From: JADZFO01 sp964512635 | GTDB taxonomy: Bacteria > 4484-113 > JAFGCY01 | Direction of reading: 5' to 3' | DNA: 64,000 nucleotides | Assembly (NCBI GenBank): GCA_964512635.1 | Contig: CAZEJB010000005.1 | Coordinates: 1 to 64,000 of the forward strand | Shown: in pieces, positions 26,182-35,345 of the stretch | Position numbering within the stretch: position 1 is the stretch's first letter | How the letters are laid out: each line of letters begins with the position of its first letter | Program-made: the position numbers and the translations under genes | The notes under the pieces: model-generated | What the model saw: only the letters and a program-made list of their open reading frames with translations | Databases searched by the model: none | Told to the model about the DNA's origin: nothing

Positions 26182-27150
26182 ATGAACTCCAACCCCGCCC
26201 GCGAAGCGCTGACCGGTCTGGTCGTCACTTTGGCGATCATCATCATCCTGGCCGACCAGCTCTCGAAAGCCTGGATGGTCTACGAGCTGAGCAGCTACAA
26301 GATCATCCGGCCTGAGGCCGGCATCGGCGAGTTCATGCAGGACTACTTCACCCGCTGGGACGGCCTGGGTAAGGGCGACGGGCGCGGCGTGGTCACCGAA
26401 CGCTGTGGGCCCCTGGGCGGCGAGCAGATGGTCTGGGAGCCCTGGGTGCGTTGGCACCTGACGACCAACACCGGCGCGGCCTGGAGCATCTTCGAGGGCA
26501 ATTCCTTCGCCCTCAGCTTTGTCAGCCTGCTGATTGTCGCCGCCCTGGTCTATGCCTGGAACCGCGCCTTCAAATACAACCTCGGCATGTCCATTGCCTG
26601 CGGCGCCATCCTCGGCGGCGCGCTGGGCAACTTCCTCGACCGCTTCCGGCTGAAGGAAGTGGTGGACTTCGTCTTTGTGAAGATCCCCGTCATCGGGCGG
26701 ATCTTCCCTAAACTGGGCGATCCTTACGACTTCCCGATCTTTAACGTGGCGGACGCCTGCGCGGTCTGCGGCACCCTGGCCCTGGCCTTCTACCTGCTGG
26801 GCCTGGACCTCTCGGCGATGCGCAAGAAGAAGCCGGCGGCGCAGCCCGCGGGCGGCTTCAAGCCCTATCCCGGCGGCCTGATGCTGGACGAGAAAGCCGA
26901 GCAGAAGCTGCACGAGATCGACACCAAGAGCCTGCCTGCCTGGGAGCCCGCCAAGGACGAGCCAAAGATGGCGGCGGACGATACGCTCAGCCCGCCCAGC
27001 GAGATCGTCTCCAACGCTGCCGCGGCGGATGCTCCCGCCCCGGCTGAGCGCAGCGGGGCCGTGACCCCCGAGGAGCACACCATCGAGCAGATCGTGGTCA
27101 GCCCGGCGGTTGAAGCGCCGCCAGCTGAGCCCGAAGAGCGCGTGCTTTAG
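26182..27150 (+). CDS. lspA: Lipoprotein signal peptidase (signal peptidase II) with extended tail
   Basis: Inner-membrane aspartyl protease that removes signal peptides from prolipoproteins, matching the many lipoproteins in this window. Catalytic Asp residues are D153 (GNFLDR) and D191 (FNVADA). LADQLSK, NTGAAWS and VVDFV are also conserved. At 322 residues it is about twice the usual length: a hydrophilic insertion of about 40 residues (about 45-88) precedes NTGAAWS, and a Pro/Ala/Glu-rich tail of about 105 residues follows the last helix. The start has TACACT only 9 nt upstream, suggesting a nearly leaderless message. Confidence 0.93.
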   Translation: MNSNPAREALTGLVVTLAIIIILADQLSKAWMVYELSSYKIIRPEAGIGEFMQDYFTRWDGLGKGDGRGVVTERCGPLGGEQMVWEPWVRWHLTTNTGAAWSIFEGNSFALSFVSLLIVAALVYAWNRAFKYNLGMSIACGAILGGALGNFLDRFRLKEVVDFVFVKIPVIGRIFPKLGDPYDFPIFNVADACAVCGTLALAFYLLGLDLSAMRKKKPAAQPAGGFKPYPGGLMLDEKAEQKLHEIDTKSLPAWEPAKDEPKMAADDTLSPPSEIVSNAAAADAPAPAERSGAVTPEEHTIEQIVVSPAVEAPPAEPEERVL

Positions 27151-27254
27151 GCCTTGGGTTCCGGAAGGCGCGGGCTTGCCCCGGCCCGCGGCATGACTTA
27201 TGGCTCGATCATGTTAGAAGCAATTCCGGCGACCAGGTAATCCGCTGCGGTTTG

Positions 27255-27397
27255 TTTCAACCACAGAGAACACAAAGAACACCGAGGCCTGAAAGAGCTC
27301 TCTGATTCTGCTAAACACAGATGGATTCCATGACCACTCCACGTGACTCCAACCTGCACTGCATCTCTCTGTGCACTCTGTGTTCTCGGTGGTGAAA
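27255..27397. repeat. Inverted-repeat element of the CACAGAG family
   Basis: Left arm 27255-27287 (contains CCACAGAGAACACAAAG) and right arm 27365-27397 are imperfect inverted repeats of about 33 bp around a 77-bp core with no gene. Similar CACAGAG-type sequence occurs at 43834-43872. The element fills the middle of the 408-bp lspA-rnhB spacer; the rest of that spacer has GC-rich dyads but no gene. Confidence 0.6.
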
Positions 27398-27558
27398 ATC
27401 CTGCAGCGCAGATCCGAGAAGCAGGGACGGGAGTGCCGGGCGGAGATCGAGTCGTCGGTTACGCCACGGGCTGGGCGGGGCCCGGCTTGCCCGTCACCTC
27501 CGAAGCGCAGCAGTGATACTGCGACATCCCTCCCGCCCTGCGTTATCCTCACAGCAGC

Positions 27559-28221
27559 ATGGAACTCAGCGCGCTGGAACGGGCACTGCTGGCCGAGGGC
27601 AAGCGCCTCATCTGCGGCTGCGACGAGGCCGGCCGCGGCGCGCTGGCCGGGCCGGTAGTGGCCGCCGCCGTCGTGCTGGACTATGACTGCCTCCCCGGCG
27701 GCCTCAATGATTCAAAGCTGCTGCGGGCCGATGCGCGGGAAGCCGCCGCCGAGACCATCCGCCGCTGCGCCATTGCCTGGGCCGTCTGTGCCATGAGCCC
27801 GCGCGAGATCGAGCGGATCAACATCCTGCAGGCCTCGCTCAGCGCGATGCAGACTGCCGTCTCGATGCTCTCCTGCTGCCCGGAATATGTGCTGATCGAC
27901 GGCCCGCAACTGCCGCGGATGCAGACCAGCGCCGGCGGCGAAGCGCTCGACAGCGGGAGCCTGCCGATGCAGGCGATCATCGACGGCGACGCGCTGATCC
28001 TGGGAATTGCCGCGGCCAGCATCCTGGCCAAGGTTGAGCGCGACCGCCTGATGCGCGAACTGGCGCTGGAGCATCCGGCCTATGGCTTCGAGCGGCACAT
28101 GGGCTATGGCACTCCTCAGCACCGCGCGGCGCTGACGGCGCACGGCCCCTGCGAGATCCACCGCCGCAGCTTCAAGCCGGTACAGGAGATACTGCAGGGA
28201 AGTTTGTTTGAGAATGGCTAA
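27559..28221 (+). CDS. rnhB: Ribonuclease HII
   Basis: Endonuclease that removes ribonucleotides from DNA-RNA hybrids, 220 residues. The catalytic segment is CGCDEAGRGALAGPVVAAAVVL (D22, E23) with further acidic residues in VLIDGPQ and IIDGDALILGIAAASILAKVERDR. SKLL and HMGYGT are also conserved. The last codons and the TAA stop are supplied by the left arm of an inverted repeat (28212-28237), so the C-terminus may have been re-cut by insertion; it lies beyond the conserved core. Confidence 0.95.
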   Translation: MELSALERALLAEGKRLICGCDEAGRGALAGPVVAAAVVLDYDCLPGGLNDSKLLRADAREAAAETIRRCAIAWAVCAMSPREIERINILQASLSAMQTAVSMLSCCPEYVLIDGPQLPRMQTSAGGEALDSGSLPMQAIIDGDALILGIAAASILAKVERDRLMRELALEHPAYGFERHMGYGTPQHRAALTAHGPCEIHRRSFKPVQEILQGSLFENG

Positions 28222-28514
28222 GGGCTAATGGCTAATGTAGCGGCGCACTGCGTGCGCCCGGGAAGGTAGAAGGCAAAAGGCAGAAGGCCAAGACTAAGGG
28301 CTGATGCAAAATGGGAGACCAGAAGCCAAAGGCGTACAGATTAGCTGCTCAGGCAAGCATCCTGCCTTGCCATCTCACTTCCTGGCTTTCCAATTCCATT
28401 CACCATCGCCCTTCTACACGTCCCGATCCTGGTTCTCGCCATTAGCCATTAGCCATTCTCCATTAGCCCTTCGCCATTAGCCATTCTCCATTAGCCCTTC
28501 GCCCTTAGCCATTC
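28212..28514. repeat. ATTAGCC-type inverted/tandem repeat element
   Basis: The left arm at 28212-28237 (AATGGCTAAGGGCTAATGGC core) is matched in inverted form by a tandem block at 28439-28514. Inside that block a 28-bp unit occurs twice without change (28445-28472 and 28473-28500). The core is AAGG-rich low-complexity DNA. No gene is seen in the 321-bp spacer between rnhB and the ligase gene. Confidence 0.75.
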
Positions 28515-28542
28515 CCCAGAGCTCGGGTAAACTTAAATTGCC

Positions 28543-30081
28543 ATGAATTTGTACTCCTCATTCGCCCAGGCGGCCGAGTCCAACCTCAGCAAGCTGGCCC
28601 TGATCGACGGCGAGCAGAGCTACAGCTATGCCCAGCTCCTGCACGCTTCCGAGGCGCTGGGCGCGATCTTTGCCGCCAGCACGGACAAGCCCGCGATCGG
28701 CATCTTCCTGCCCACCTCTGCGGCCTTCACCATCAGCAACTTCGCGGCCCAGCGCGCCGGTCTCGCCGTGCTGCCGCTGAACCTGCTGGCGCCGCCCAAG
28801 GACCTTTTGTTCGCGATCACTGACAGCGGCATCGACACCGTGGTGACCAGCGAGCGGATGGTGCAGATGCTGCAGGGCCTGCCGGTCAAGTTCATCCTGT
28901 TTGAGGAGCTGGCCCGCGCCGCCGCCGCCGGGTCGCAGCCGCCGCTGAGCGCACTGAAGGGCCGCGAGGAGCGCAAGGCCGACGACCTGGCGGTGATGCT
29001 TTACACCAGCGGCACCAGCGGCACCCCCAAGGGCGTCTGCCTGAGTCACGGCAATATCCTGACCAACATCCACGACTCGCTGGCCTCCTTCGGCGAGCCG
29101 GTGGGCGAGGTCACGCTGGGCGTGCTGCCCAGCTTCCACACCTTCGCCTATACCGCTACGATGGGCATCCCGCTGCACACCGGCGGCACCTTCATCACCC
29201 AGCCGCGCTTCGTTCCCGCGGACGCCCTCGGCGCTATCGAGAAGCACGGCGTGACTCTGATGCTGGCAATCCCGACGATGTACCGCGTGCTGACCCAGAT
29301 GCAGAAAGCCCGCGGCTTTAAGGTCAACAGCCTGAAGCATGCCCTGGCGGGCGGCGAGCCGCTGCCGCCGGTGGTGGAGCAGGAGTTCCACGAGGCCTTC
29401 GGCATCCCGCTGTGGCAGGGCTATGGCCTGACCGAGACCAGCCCGGTGATCTCCTTCAATACCCGCGCCAGCAATGTCAGCGGAACCGCCGGCAAGCCGA
29501 TCCGCAACGTCGAGATCCGCATCATTGATGACGAGGGCAAGGAACTGCCGGCCGGCGAGGTGGGCGAAATCCTGGTCAAGGGCCCCGGCATCATGCTGGG
29601 CTACCACCAGCGCCCCGACCTGACGGCCGAGGTGATCAGGGACGGCTGGCTGCACACCGGCGACATGGGACGCCTGGACGAGCAGGGCCACCTGGCGATC
29701 ACCGGCCGCAAGAAGGAGATGATCATCGTCGCCGGGCTGAAGGTGTTTCCGCCGGATGTTGAGGCCGTGCTGGAGGGCCACCCCGCGGTGAAAAACGTGG
29801 CGGTGCTAGGCGTGCAGGACCCGGTCAAAGGCGAGCAGGTCAAGGCTTACATCGTGCCAAAGGATGAGGAGCTCTGGAGCGGAATGGCCGAGGGCGAAAG
29901 CGAGGAGTCAGTCGCCGCCCGCACCGCAGCGCTCAAGGCCCTGGAGGCCGAGCTGCGCGCGCATGCTGAGGCGCATCTCTCGCCCTACAAGCTGCCAAAG
30001 GTCTATGAGTTCCGCAAGGAGCTGCCACTGGGCCCGACCGGCAAGGTCTTCAAGCGCGCGCTGCGGGAAGAGCTCGGGTAG
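28543..30081 (+). CDS. Long-chain acyl-CoA synthetase-like AMP-binding ligase
   Basis: ANL-superfamily enzyme of 512 residues that activates a carboxylic acid with ATP and loads it onto CoA. The P-loop YTSGTSGTPKG is at 154-164, then GYGLTETSP, GWLHTGDMG and the C-terminal catalytic lysine region GPTGKVFKR. A charged insertion (EELWSGMAEGESEESVAARTA) sits in the C-terminal domain. Resemblance is to FadD-type ligases; the exact acid is unknown. It directly follows the ATTAGCC repeat block, which probably contains its promoter. Confidence 0.9.
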   Translation: MNLYSSFAQAAESNLSKLALIDGEQSYSYAQLLHASEALGAIFAASTDKPAIGIFLPTSAAFTISNFAAQRAGLAVLPLNLLAPPKDLLFAITDSGIDTVVTSERMVQMLQGLPVKFILFEELARAAAAGSQPPLSALKGREERKADDLAVMLYTSGTSGTPKGVCLSHGNILTNIHDSLASFGEPVGEVTLGVLPSFHTFAYTATMGIPLHTGGTFITQPRFVPADALGAIEKHGVTLMLAIPTMYRVLTQMQKARGFKVNSLKHALAGGEPLPPVVEQEFHEAFGIPLWQGYGLTETSPVISFNTRASNVSGTAGKPIRNVEIRIIDDEGKELPAGEVGEILVKGPGIMLGYHQRPDLTAEVIRDGWLHTGDMGRLDEQGHLAITGRKKEMIIVAGLKVFPPDVEAVLEGHPAVKNVAVLGVQDPVKGEQVKAYIVPKDEELWSGMAEGESEESVAARTAALKALEAELRAHAEAHLSPYKLPKVYEFRKELPLGPTGKVFKRALREELG

Positions 30082-30162
30082 GGCCGCATGGATATGCGGC
30101 CGTCTTCGCTTATAGCGGTGGGGCCTGTCACCACCTAGCTTCACTTGCCTCCAGAATTAAAT

Positions 30163-30302
30163 CCAACAGGAGGCACAGAGACACTGAGAAAATGGTTGGC
30201 AATGTGCTCACCTGCCGACTGCTAGGTCATTGAATCTGTGCACTCCGCTCAACGAAGGCAGGCCACCCTCAAAGGCCTCCGCGTCTCAGTGTCTCCTGTT
30301 GG
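30163..30302. repeat. Gene-less inverted-repeat element (MITE-like)
   Basis: A 27-bp CCAACAGGAG-type arm at 30163-30189 faces an inverted copy at 30276-30302 across 86 bp with no gene. The arms match those flanking the GxxExxY gene at 25470-26091, so this looks like a non-autonomous relative. It occupies most of the 243-bp spacer between the ligase gene and cdd. Confidence 0.65.
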
Positions 30303-30324
30303 TTTTTGGCTTCTCTTACCACCC

Positions 30325-30852
30325 CTACAACCCAAAGGCATGCGGCAGCAGATCGCTCAAACGGTAGCGAGTCAGTGGCGGCAGCGCCAGCATCACCCTG
30401 TCGAGGCCAGAGACGCTGGCGCAAAGCACTTCGCAGTCCGGCGCGGCGAACTCGGCCAGCACCTGGCGGCAGGCGCCGCAGGGCGTGATCGGCGCGGCTT
30501 CCTGGCCCGCCGTGGTCTCCGGGTTGCTGTTTATCTCCGCGCTGGCCAGCGGATCCAGCCGCCCGCCGACGAGCACAATCGTCTGCAGTTCCCCCGGACG
30601 CATTCCCGCCGCTGCAGCCGCGAAGACCGCGCTCCGCTCGGCGCAGATACTCAGGCCATAGGAGGCGTTCTCCACATTGCAGCCGGCAAAACGCCGCCCA
30701 TCGGCCAGCGCCAGCGCAGCGCCGACGGCAAAACGCGAGTAGGGGCACCAGGCGCGCCCGCGAACATCCAGCGCGGCAAAGAGCAGCGCGCGCTGGGCGT
30801 CGCTGAGCAGATTAAGGCTGATCGTCTCGGGCTCCACCCTGCGTTTATACAC
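30325..30852 (-). CDS. cdd: Cytidine deaminase
   Basis: Zinc enzyme that deaminates cytidine and deoxycytidine for pyrimidine salvage, 175 residues, tetrameric type. The zinc ligands are C70 (in the C-A-E motif with E72), C125 and C128 (PCGACRQ). GCNVENASYGLSICAERSA is the classic active-site block. A short insertion (SAEINSNPETTAGQEA) lengthens the loop before PCGAC. Single gene, convergent with the ligase gene. Confidence 0.93.
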   Translation of the reverse strand: MYKRRVEPETISLNLLSDAQRALLFAALDVRGRAWCPYSRFAVGAALALADGRRFAGCNVENASYGLSICAERSAVFAAAAAGMRPGELQTIVLVGGRLDPLASAEINSNPETTAGQEAAPITPCGACRQVLAEFAAPDCEVLCASVSGLDRVMLALPPLTRYRLSDLLPHAFGL

Positions 30853-30901
30853 CCCTGCCGCCGATGCGCTATATATGCAGCAGCCTAAACCGGGAGGCCA
30901 G

Positions 30902-32545
30902 ATGTTCCGCTCAGTCCTGCAATTTGCCCTGCACAGCTCAAGCTGCGCACTGCTGCTCCTGTGCGGTCTCAGCGCCTGCGGTTCCGACAGCCATGCGGCC
31001 CCGCCTGACGATCCGCTGCCACCTGCCGGCCTCCCGCTGACGCTGGTGAACGGTCGCTCCGCTAGGGAGCCGCAGGTAGTCTGCCTGGACGAAAGCTACA
31101 GCGTCACGGCGCTATTGACTGTCGGCGACCGGGTGCCGCTGCTGACCGGGCGTTGGGATGAGCTGAGCTGGGACCCCGTGCATACCTATGGCGTCTGCGG
31201 CAAGCTGGACGGCATGGGCTTTGCTCCCGTTGACGGCGGCTTTGTGCTGTGGGTCAACCATGAGATCGCTGAGGACAAAGCCTCGCAGTTCAGCCCGGAT
31301 GTGAGCGGCAGCTTCACCGGCGCCAGGGTCTCGCTGTTTCGCTTTGACAGCCAGTGGCGCTGCCTTGGCGGCCGCAACCTGATCAGCTCCTGCTCCGACA
31401 GCAATGGGCCCTACTGCAGCAACGCCTATAAGGATGGGAGCTTCAGCCAGACCTGGCTGAACCCGAAGGCCGCCGAAGGCAAGTACTGCTCCGGCACCTT
31501 GTTCAGCAGCTACGGCGCTCAGCCCCTGTTCTTCCCCGGGGAGGAGACCGGCCATGGCCGCGCCAAGGTGGTCTACCCCGACGGCCGCGCGGTGGTGCTG
31601 GCTGATACTCCCGTGGGCTCGTGGGAAAACGTCGTGCCGCTGGCCGCCAGTGCGACGCAGCAGCAGACGGTAATCCTGCTGCTGGACGACGTCCAGCGCG
31701 CCTACCTGTTTATGTATGTCGGCACCCGCAGCGCAACCGACCCCTATGGCCTGCTCAGCGGAGAGACCTACGTCGGCGCGCTGTTTAAGGATGGGGCTTT
31801 CATGCCCACCAGCTTTGGCCTGAATCCGGGCGCGGGCGCTGAGCTGCGCTGGACCGCGCTGCCCAGCGAGTTTTACTGCGGCCATGCGACCGAGATCGAC
31901 AAGCGCAAGGAGCTGTTCAGCCTCAGCCGCGACTGGTGCGCCGAGGCTGGGTCGCAGCGCGCGACCCGCTTTATCCGCATCGAGGACGGCGAGGAAGACC
32001 CGGCCGCGCCGGGCTGTCTTTACTTCACCACCACCGGTGATGACAAGGGCGCGGTGGAAGGCGAGACCAATCCCGATACCTACGGCAGCCTGTGGAAGCT
32101 GCAACTGAGCAGCAGCGGCGATCCGCTGGCCGCGGCCAGCGTGACCCTGGTGGCCGATGGCGGGCCGGGGGCGCAGATCAGCCTCGACAACCTTGAGCTC
32201 TACGGCCGCACGCTCTTTGTGCAGGAGGATGTCACCGCCGGGCGGCCGGAGCAGGCGATGGCCGCCGACGGACGATCCAATTCGGTCTGGAGCCTCAGCC
32301 TGGACACGCTGCAGTGGCTGCGGCCCTTCGCGGTCAACCAGTTCACGGCGGGCCAGGCGCTGCTGCCGGGCGGCAAGGCTGCCGTCTGGGAGACGACCGG
32401 CGTGACCGCGCTGCCGGAGAGCTTCGCCGCAGATGGCCGACCGGGCCTGCTGCTCAATGTGCAGGCCCATGGCATCAACACAGAAGAGGCGCTGGGCGGC
32501 GCCTACATTGAGGGGGGCCAGCTCCTGCTGGCCCTGCCGCGATAG
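30902..32545 (+). CDS. Predicted lipoprotein, PhoX/DUF839-like
   Basis: Exported lipoprotein of 547 residues. The signal peptide MFRSVLQFALHSSSCALLLLC leads to lipobox GLSAC. The body resembles DUF839/PhoX proteins, beta-propeller phosphatases with calcium and iron: FVLWVNHEIAED, FPGEETGHGR, GSWENVVPL, a region LDNLELYGRTLFVQED, and a final LLNVQAHGI. The ATG at 30902 follows GGGAGG by 5-6 nt; an in-frame ATG at 30875 lies before this site and is less likely. Phosphatase activity is inference; metal-site residues were not checked one by one. Confidence 0.7.
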   Translation: MFRSVLQFALHSSSCALLLLCGLSACGSDSHAAPPDDPLPPAGLPLTLVNGRSAREPQVVCLDESYSVTALLTVGDRVPLLTGRWDELSWDPVHTYGVCGKLDGMGFAPVDGGFVLWVNHEIAEDKASQFSPDVSGSFTGARVSLFRFDSQWRCLGGRNLISSCSDSNGPYCSNAYKDGSFSQTWLNPKAAEGKYCSGTLFSSYGAQPLFFPGEETGHGRAKVVYPDGRAVVLADTPVGSWENVVPLAASATQQQTVILLLDDVQRAYLFMYVGTRSATDPYGLLSGETYVGALFKDGAFMPTSFGLNPGAGAELRWTALPSEFYCGHATEIDKRKELFSLSRDWCAEAGSQRATRFIRIEDGEEDPAAPGCLYFTTTGDDKGAVEGETNPDTYGSLWKLQLSSSGDPLAAASVTLVADGGPGAQISLDNLELYGRTLFVQEDVTAGRPEQAMAADGRSNSVWSLSLDTLQWLRPFAVNQFTAGQALLPGGKAAVWETTGVTALPESFAADGRPGLLLNVQAHGINTEEALGGAYIEGGQLLLALPR

Positions 32546-32577
32546 CTTCAACTGGCTGCCCGCGCAGCAGAAAAATA

Positions 32578-32601
32578 CAGGGCCGGATTGCTCCGGCCCT
32601 G
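32578..32601. terminator. Bidirectional hairpin between convergent genes
   Basis: CAGGGCCGGA and TCCGGCCCTG form a perfect 10-bp stem around TTGC. It lies between convergent genes and preceded by AAAAA on one side, so it may serve both as terminator. No long T-tract follows on the plus strand. Confidence 0.6.
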
Positions 32602-32657
32602 CCAATGGGTGCATTACTTTCTTGCCAGCCTGGGGCTGAATGTGCCGCGCAGTGCTC

Positions 32658-35345
32658 CTAGTAGCGCATCGAGAACAACAGGTCCTGGTTCGTGCTCTCG
32701 TAGTAGCTGACCGCATGGTGCCCGCCGACCTCGGCCAGCGAAGGGTTGATGAAGGTCTTGCCGACGACCGGTACTTCGATGAGGCTGTAGTCGGCCGTGC
32801 TGCCGTCCGGAGTAGTAATGGTGCACAGGGTCAGGCTGCCGTCGCTGGTGGCATAGGCTGCCGCCGGCTTGCCGTCGGCGAAAACTGTGGCGCTGACACT
32901 GCTGAAACTGTTGGCTCCGCCAAGCGTCGCGGCCCAGGCCAGGCCGGTCCAGGCCGTGCCCTGGTTGTCATCAGCGCGCTTGTACAGCACGCTGTTGTTG
33001 GTGATATCAAGGAAGAAGACAGCCGGCCGGCCCTCAACATAGACCAGCTGCGGGGAATATCCCACGGTGTCGCCGACAGAAGTGTGAGCCACTACCGGGG
33101 TCGGCGCATTCCAGACTGTGCCGCTGAGGTCGCTGGCACGGACATAGCGCAGCTGGCCGTTCGCCTCGTCATAGTAGGCCACCGCCGGGAAACCGCCGAT
33201 GAGCGCGATCGAGCTGAAGCTGCCGACATTGGTGCCCGGGGTTTCGGGTTCGCCTTCGACCGGCTGTACCGGCTTCCAGTTGAGGTTAACGTAGTCATTG
33301 GCCCCGCAAACCCGCAGGCTGCCAGTGGAGAGGCCCAGGCTGTTATGGTAAGCCAACAGCGGCTGGCCGTTGAGGTCCATGACGCTGCTCACATTAACCC
33401 CGGTGCCCGCAGCGCTGTCCACGGAGAAGGCTGTGGGCAGACCGGTGCCCACCGCGGCGAAGTAGGTGCTCAGCGGCGCGGGGGCCAGGCCAGTGTCGTC
33501 GCAAACGCTGACGATCATGTTCCCTGCGCTGAAGTCATACACTGCGCTCAGGCCGCTGAAACCGCCTTCGGCCAGCTTGCCAGAACTGGCCCAGGACTGG
33601 CCCAGATAGTCACCGGCATAAGCCTGATACACCCCGTCGCCATTAATCGGGTCCTGGTTGTAGTACCAGATATCCGGAGCGCCCTCCACATCCATCAGCG
33701 CGCTGCGCACACCGGTGTTGTTACCACCGCCGTCGTAGACTGTCACCGGGTGCCATGAGCCGATGAAGGCGGCTGTGCTGATCTGAACATCCGTGGCCAG
33801 TGTCGCAGAGCCGCCGTGGCCGTCAGTGACCATAACCTGCACCTGCGCGGTTTCATCGACGCCCGGCAGCGAGCGATAGCCGTTTCCGTTGTAGGTCTGA
33901 GGGAAGGGATACATGATCACGCCGCTGCCGCTGAGCACACTCCACTCATAGGTCAGGCTGTCGCCGTCGGCATCCGTGGCGTTGGCGTTTAGCTGCACTG
34001 CCGTGTTGGGCAGGGCCGGGGCATTGACAACCGTGATGCTGCTGATCTGCGGATCGGTGTTGGCCGCGGCCGGTATCGCCACAAAGTCCTGCGCCACAGC
34101 CGGAGGAACGGTGACAGGCACGGCCGCCGGCATGAAGCTGTAGCCGGCCAGGCTGGGGGTCAGGTCGTAATTGCCGTCCGCTACGCCGAGGATGAGATAC
34201 TTGCCGTCAGGTCCGCTGATCGCGCTGTTCAGGCCGGCGGCCACCTGCACACCGGAAAGCGGAACGTCGCCGATTCCGTCACTGGGGACACTGGTGTCCT
34301 CCAGTACAGTGCCGGAAATGGTGCTTCCACTGCCGCCGGAGATATCCAGCAGCGCGCTGGGAGTACCGAGAATGCCGTTGCCGTCGTCCGGGCGGACCCA
34401 GAAGAAGGGACCCGTCAAGGTCGAGGGATGAACGTAGTTGTATTCGCGGCGGAACTGCGAGGTGTCAGTGGTTGAGAAAGTCAGGCTGATGAAGGCCACC
34501 GCCGTTGCCCCGGCGCCGCTGGGTCCGCTGTTGCTGGACGGATAGTCCGCCGCTGAGGCCGACTCGTACAGGGTGTAACTGACAATCTTGTTGCCGAAGT
34601 TGACGCCGATAGCGGTCAGATCCTGGACATTGATCACGCCATCATCGGAACCGTCGATCACATCCAGAGCACTCTTGAAGTCGCGGCCGTCAGGTCCGCC
34701 GCCGGCGGGGACGCTGTCACCGAAGTTGATGCCGATCGGCGTCAGGTCCTGCACGGCAACTACGCCGTTCTGGTCATAGTCGCCAGGGTTGTAGAGGTTC
34801 CAGAGGAAGTTGTCGATTCCAATGTAACTCAGGGCGGTACGGGCGGCATCCGTGGTCGGCGGAGCGCTGACGGCACGGGCGGCCTCGAAGGGCCGGCGCT
34901 CGAAGTGCAGACTGGCCAGCACGCCATCGCCGCTGAAGCCCGCCGCCGGACGGTCCTGCGGGCGGGTCAGCATGGTGCCAAGCTGAACCTGGCCCGGCTG
35001 GCCGCTTAGCTGCAGCTGCAGGCTCTGGCCCTCGGGGGCCAGTGCTGGATTGAACTCGATACCCGTCGGGCTGTAAAGCTCGCTGTCATAGCTGACGGTG
35101 GCAAACAGCGCCTTGAGCGCGCGGGCGTCGCTGGCCCGCAGTTCCAGCACAAGGCCGCTGCCGGAGCGGCGTTCGGTCAGGTCAATCGCCTCGGCAGTTC
35201 CACCGGCAATGTAGGTCTCGGGGAGCAGCTCAAGTCTGGCCCCCGAAATGGAAGCTCCCGATCCATAGTCAGTGTTGCCCACAGCGCTGCAGGCGCTGGC
35301 CAGGAGTGCCAGCGCAAGAGCGCCACACAGCAGTGCAATTCGCAT
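32658..35345 (-). CDS. Large lipoprotein: cohesin-like, dockerin, Ig/PKD and propeller-like repeats
   Basis: Exported lipoprotein of 895 residues. The signal peptide ends with lipobox LASAC. Order: cohesin-like domain (about 35-150), dockerin pair at about 185-250 (GDYDQNGVVAVQDL and DGSDDGVINVQDL), a carboxypeptidase-regulatory/SdrB-like fold (SISGTVLEDT...), an Ig/PKD-like domain (NTDPQISSITVVNAP... DGDSLTYEWSV), and a C-terminal half of repeated G-x-PAVAYYD...G-x-LRYVRASD units. The neighbour at 35413-38097 is a paralogue with the same architecture and nearly the same length, so a tandem duplication is likely. Surface function such as adhesion or matrix is inference. Confidence 0.82.
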   Translation of the reverse strand: MRIALLCGALALALLASACSAVGNTDYGSGASISGARLELLPETYIAGGTAEAIDLTERRSGSGLVLELRASDARALKALFATVSYDSELYSPTGIEFNPALAPEGQSLQLQLSGQPGQVQLGTMLTRPQDRPAAGFSGDGVLASLHFERRPFEAARAVSAPPTTDAARTALSYIGIDNFLWNLYNPGDYDQNGVVAVQDLTPIGINFGDSVPAGGGPDGRDFKSALDVIDGSDDGVINVQDLTAIGVNFGNKIVSYTLYESASAADYPSSNSGPSGAGATAVAFISLTFSTTDTSQFRREYNYVHPSTLTGPFFWVRPDDGNGILGTPSALLDISGGSGSTISGTVLEDTSVPSDGIGDVPLSGVQVAAGLNSAISGPDGKYLILGVADGNYDLTPSLAGYSFMPAAVPVTVPPAVAQDFVAIPAAANTDPQISSITVVNAPALPNTAVQLNANATDADGDSLTYEWSVLSGSGVIMYPFPQTYNGNGYRSLPGVDETAQVQVMVTDGHGGSATLATDVQISTAAFIGSWHPVTVYDGGGNNTGVRSALMDVEGAPDIWYYNQDPINGDGVYQAYAGDYLGQSWASSGKLAEGGFSGLSAVYDFSAGNMIVSVCDDTGLAPAPLSTYFAAVGTGLPTAFSVDSAAGTGVNVSSVMDLNGQPLLAYHNSLGLSTGSLRVCGANDYVNLNWKPVQPVEGEPETPGTNVGSFSSIALIGGFPAVAYYDEANGQLRYVRASDLSGTVWNAPTPVVAHTSVGDTVGYSPQLVYVEGRPAVFFLDITNNSVLYKRADDNQGTAWTGLAWAATLGGANSFSSVSATVFADGKPAAAYATSDGSLTLCTITTPDGSTADYSLIEVPVVGKTFINPSLAEVGGHHAVSYYESTNQDLLFSMRY

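Noticed and set aside
28445..28500. Two identical 28-bp units, possibly CRISPR
   Set aside because: The copies are directly joined with no spacer, are made of short ATTAGCC words, and no cas gene is present.
31112..32716. Minus-strand open frame opposite the PhoX-like lipoprotein
   Set aside because: Composition is typical of an antisense shadow; the plus frame has signal peptide and lipobox.
32640..33758. Plus-strand frame within the large lipoprotein gene
   Set aside because: Antisense shadow; the minus frame shows dockerin and repeat motifs.
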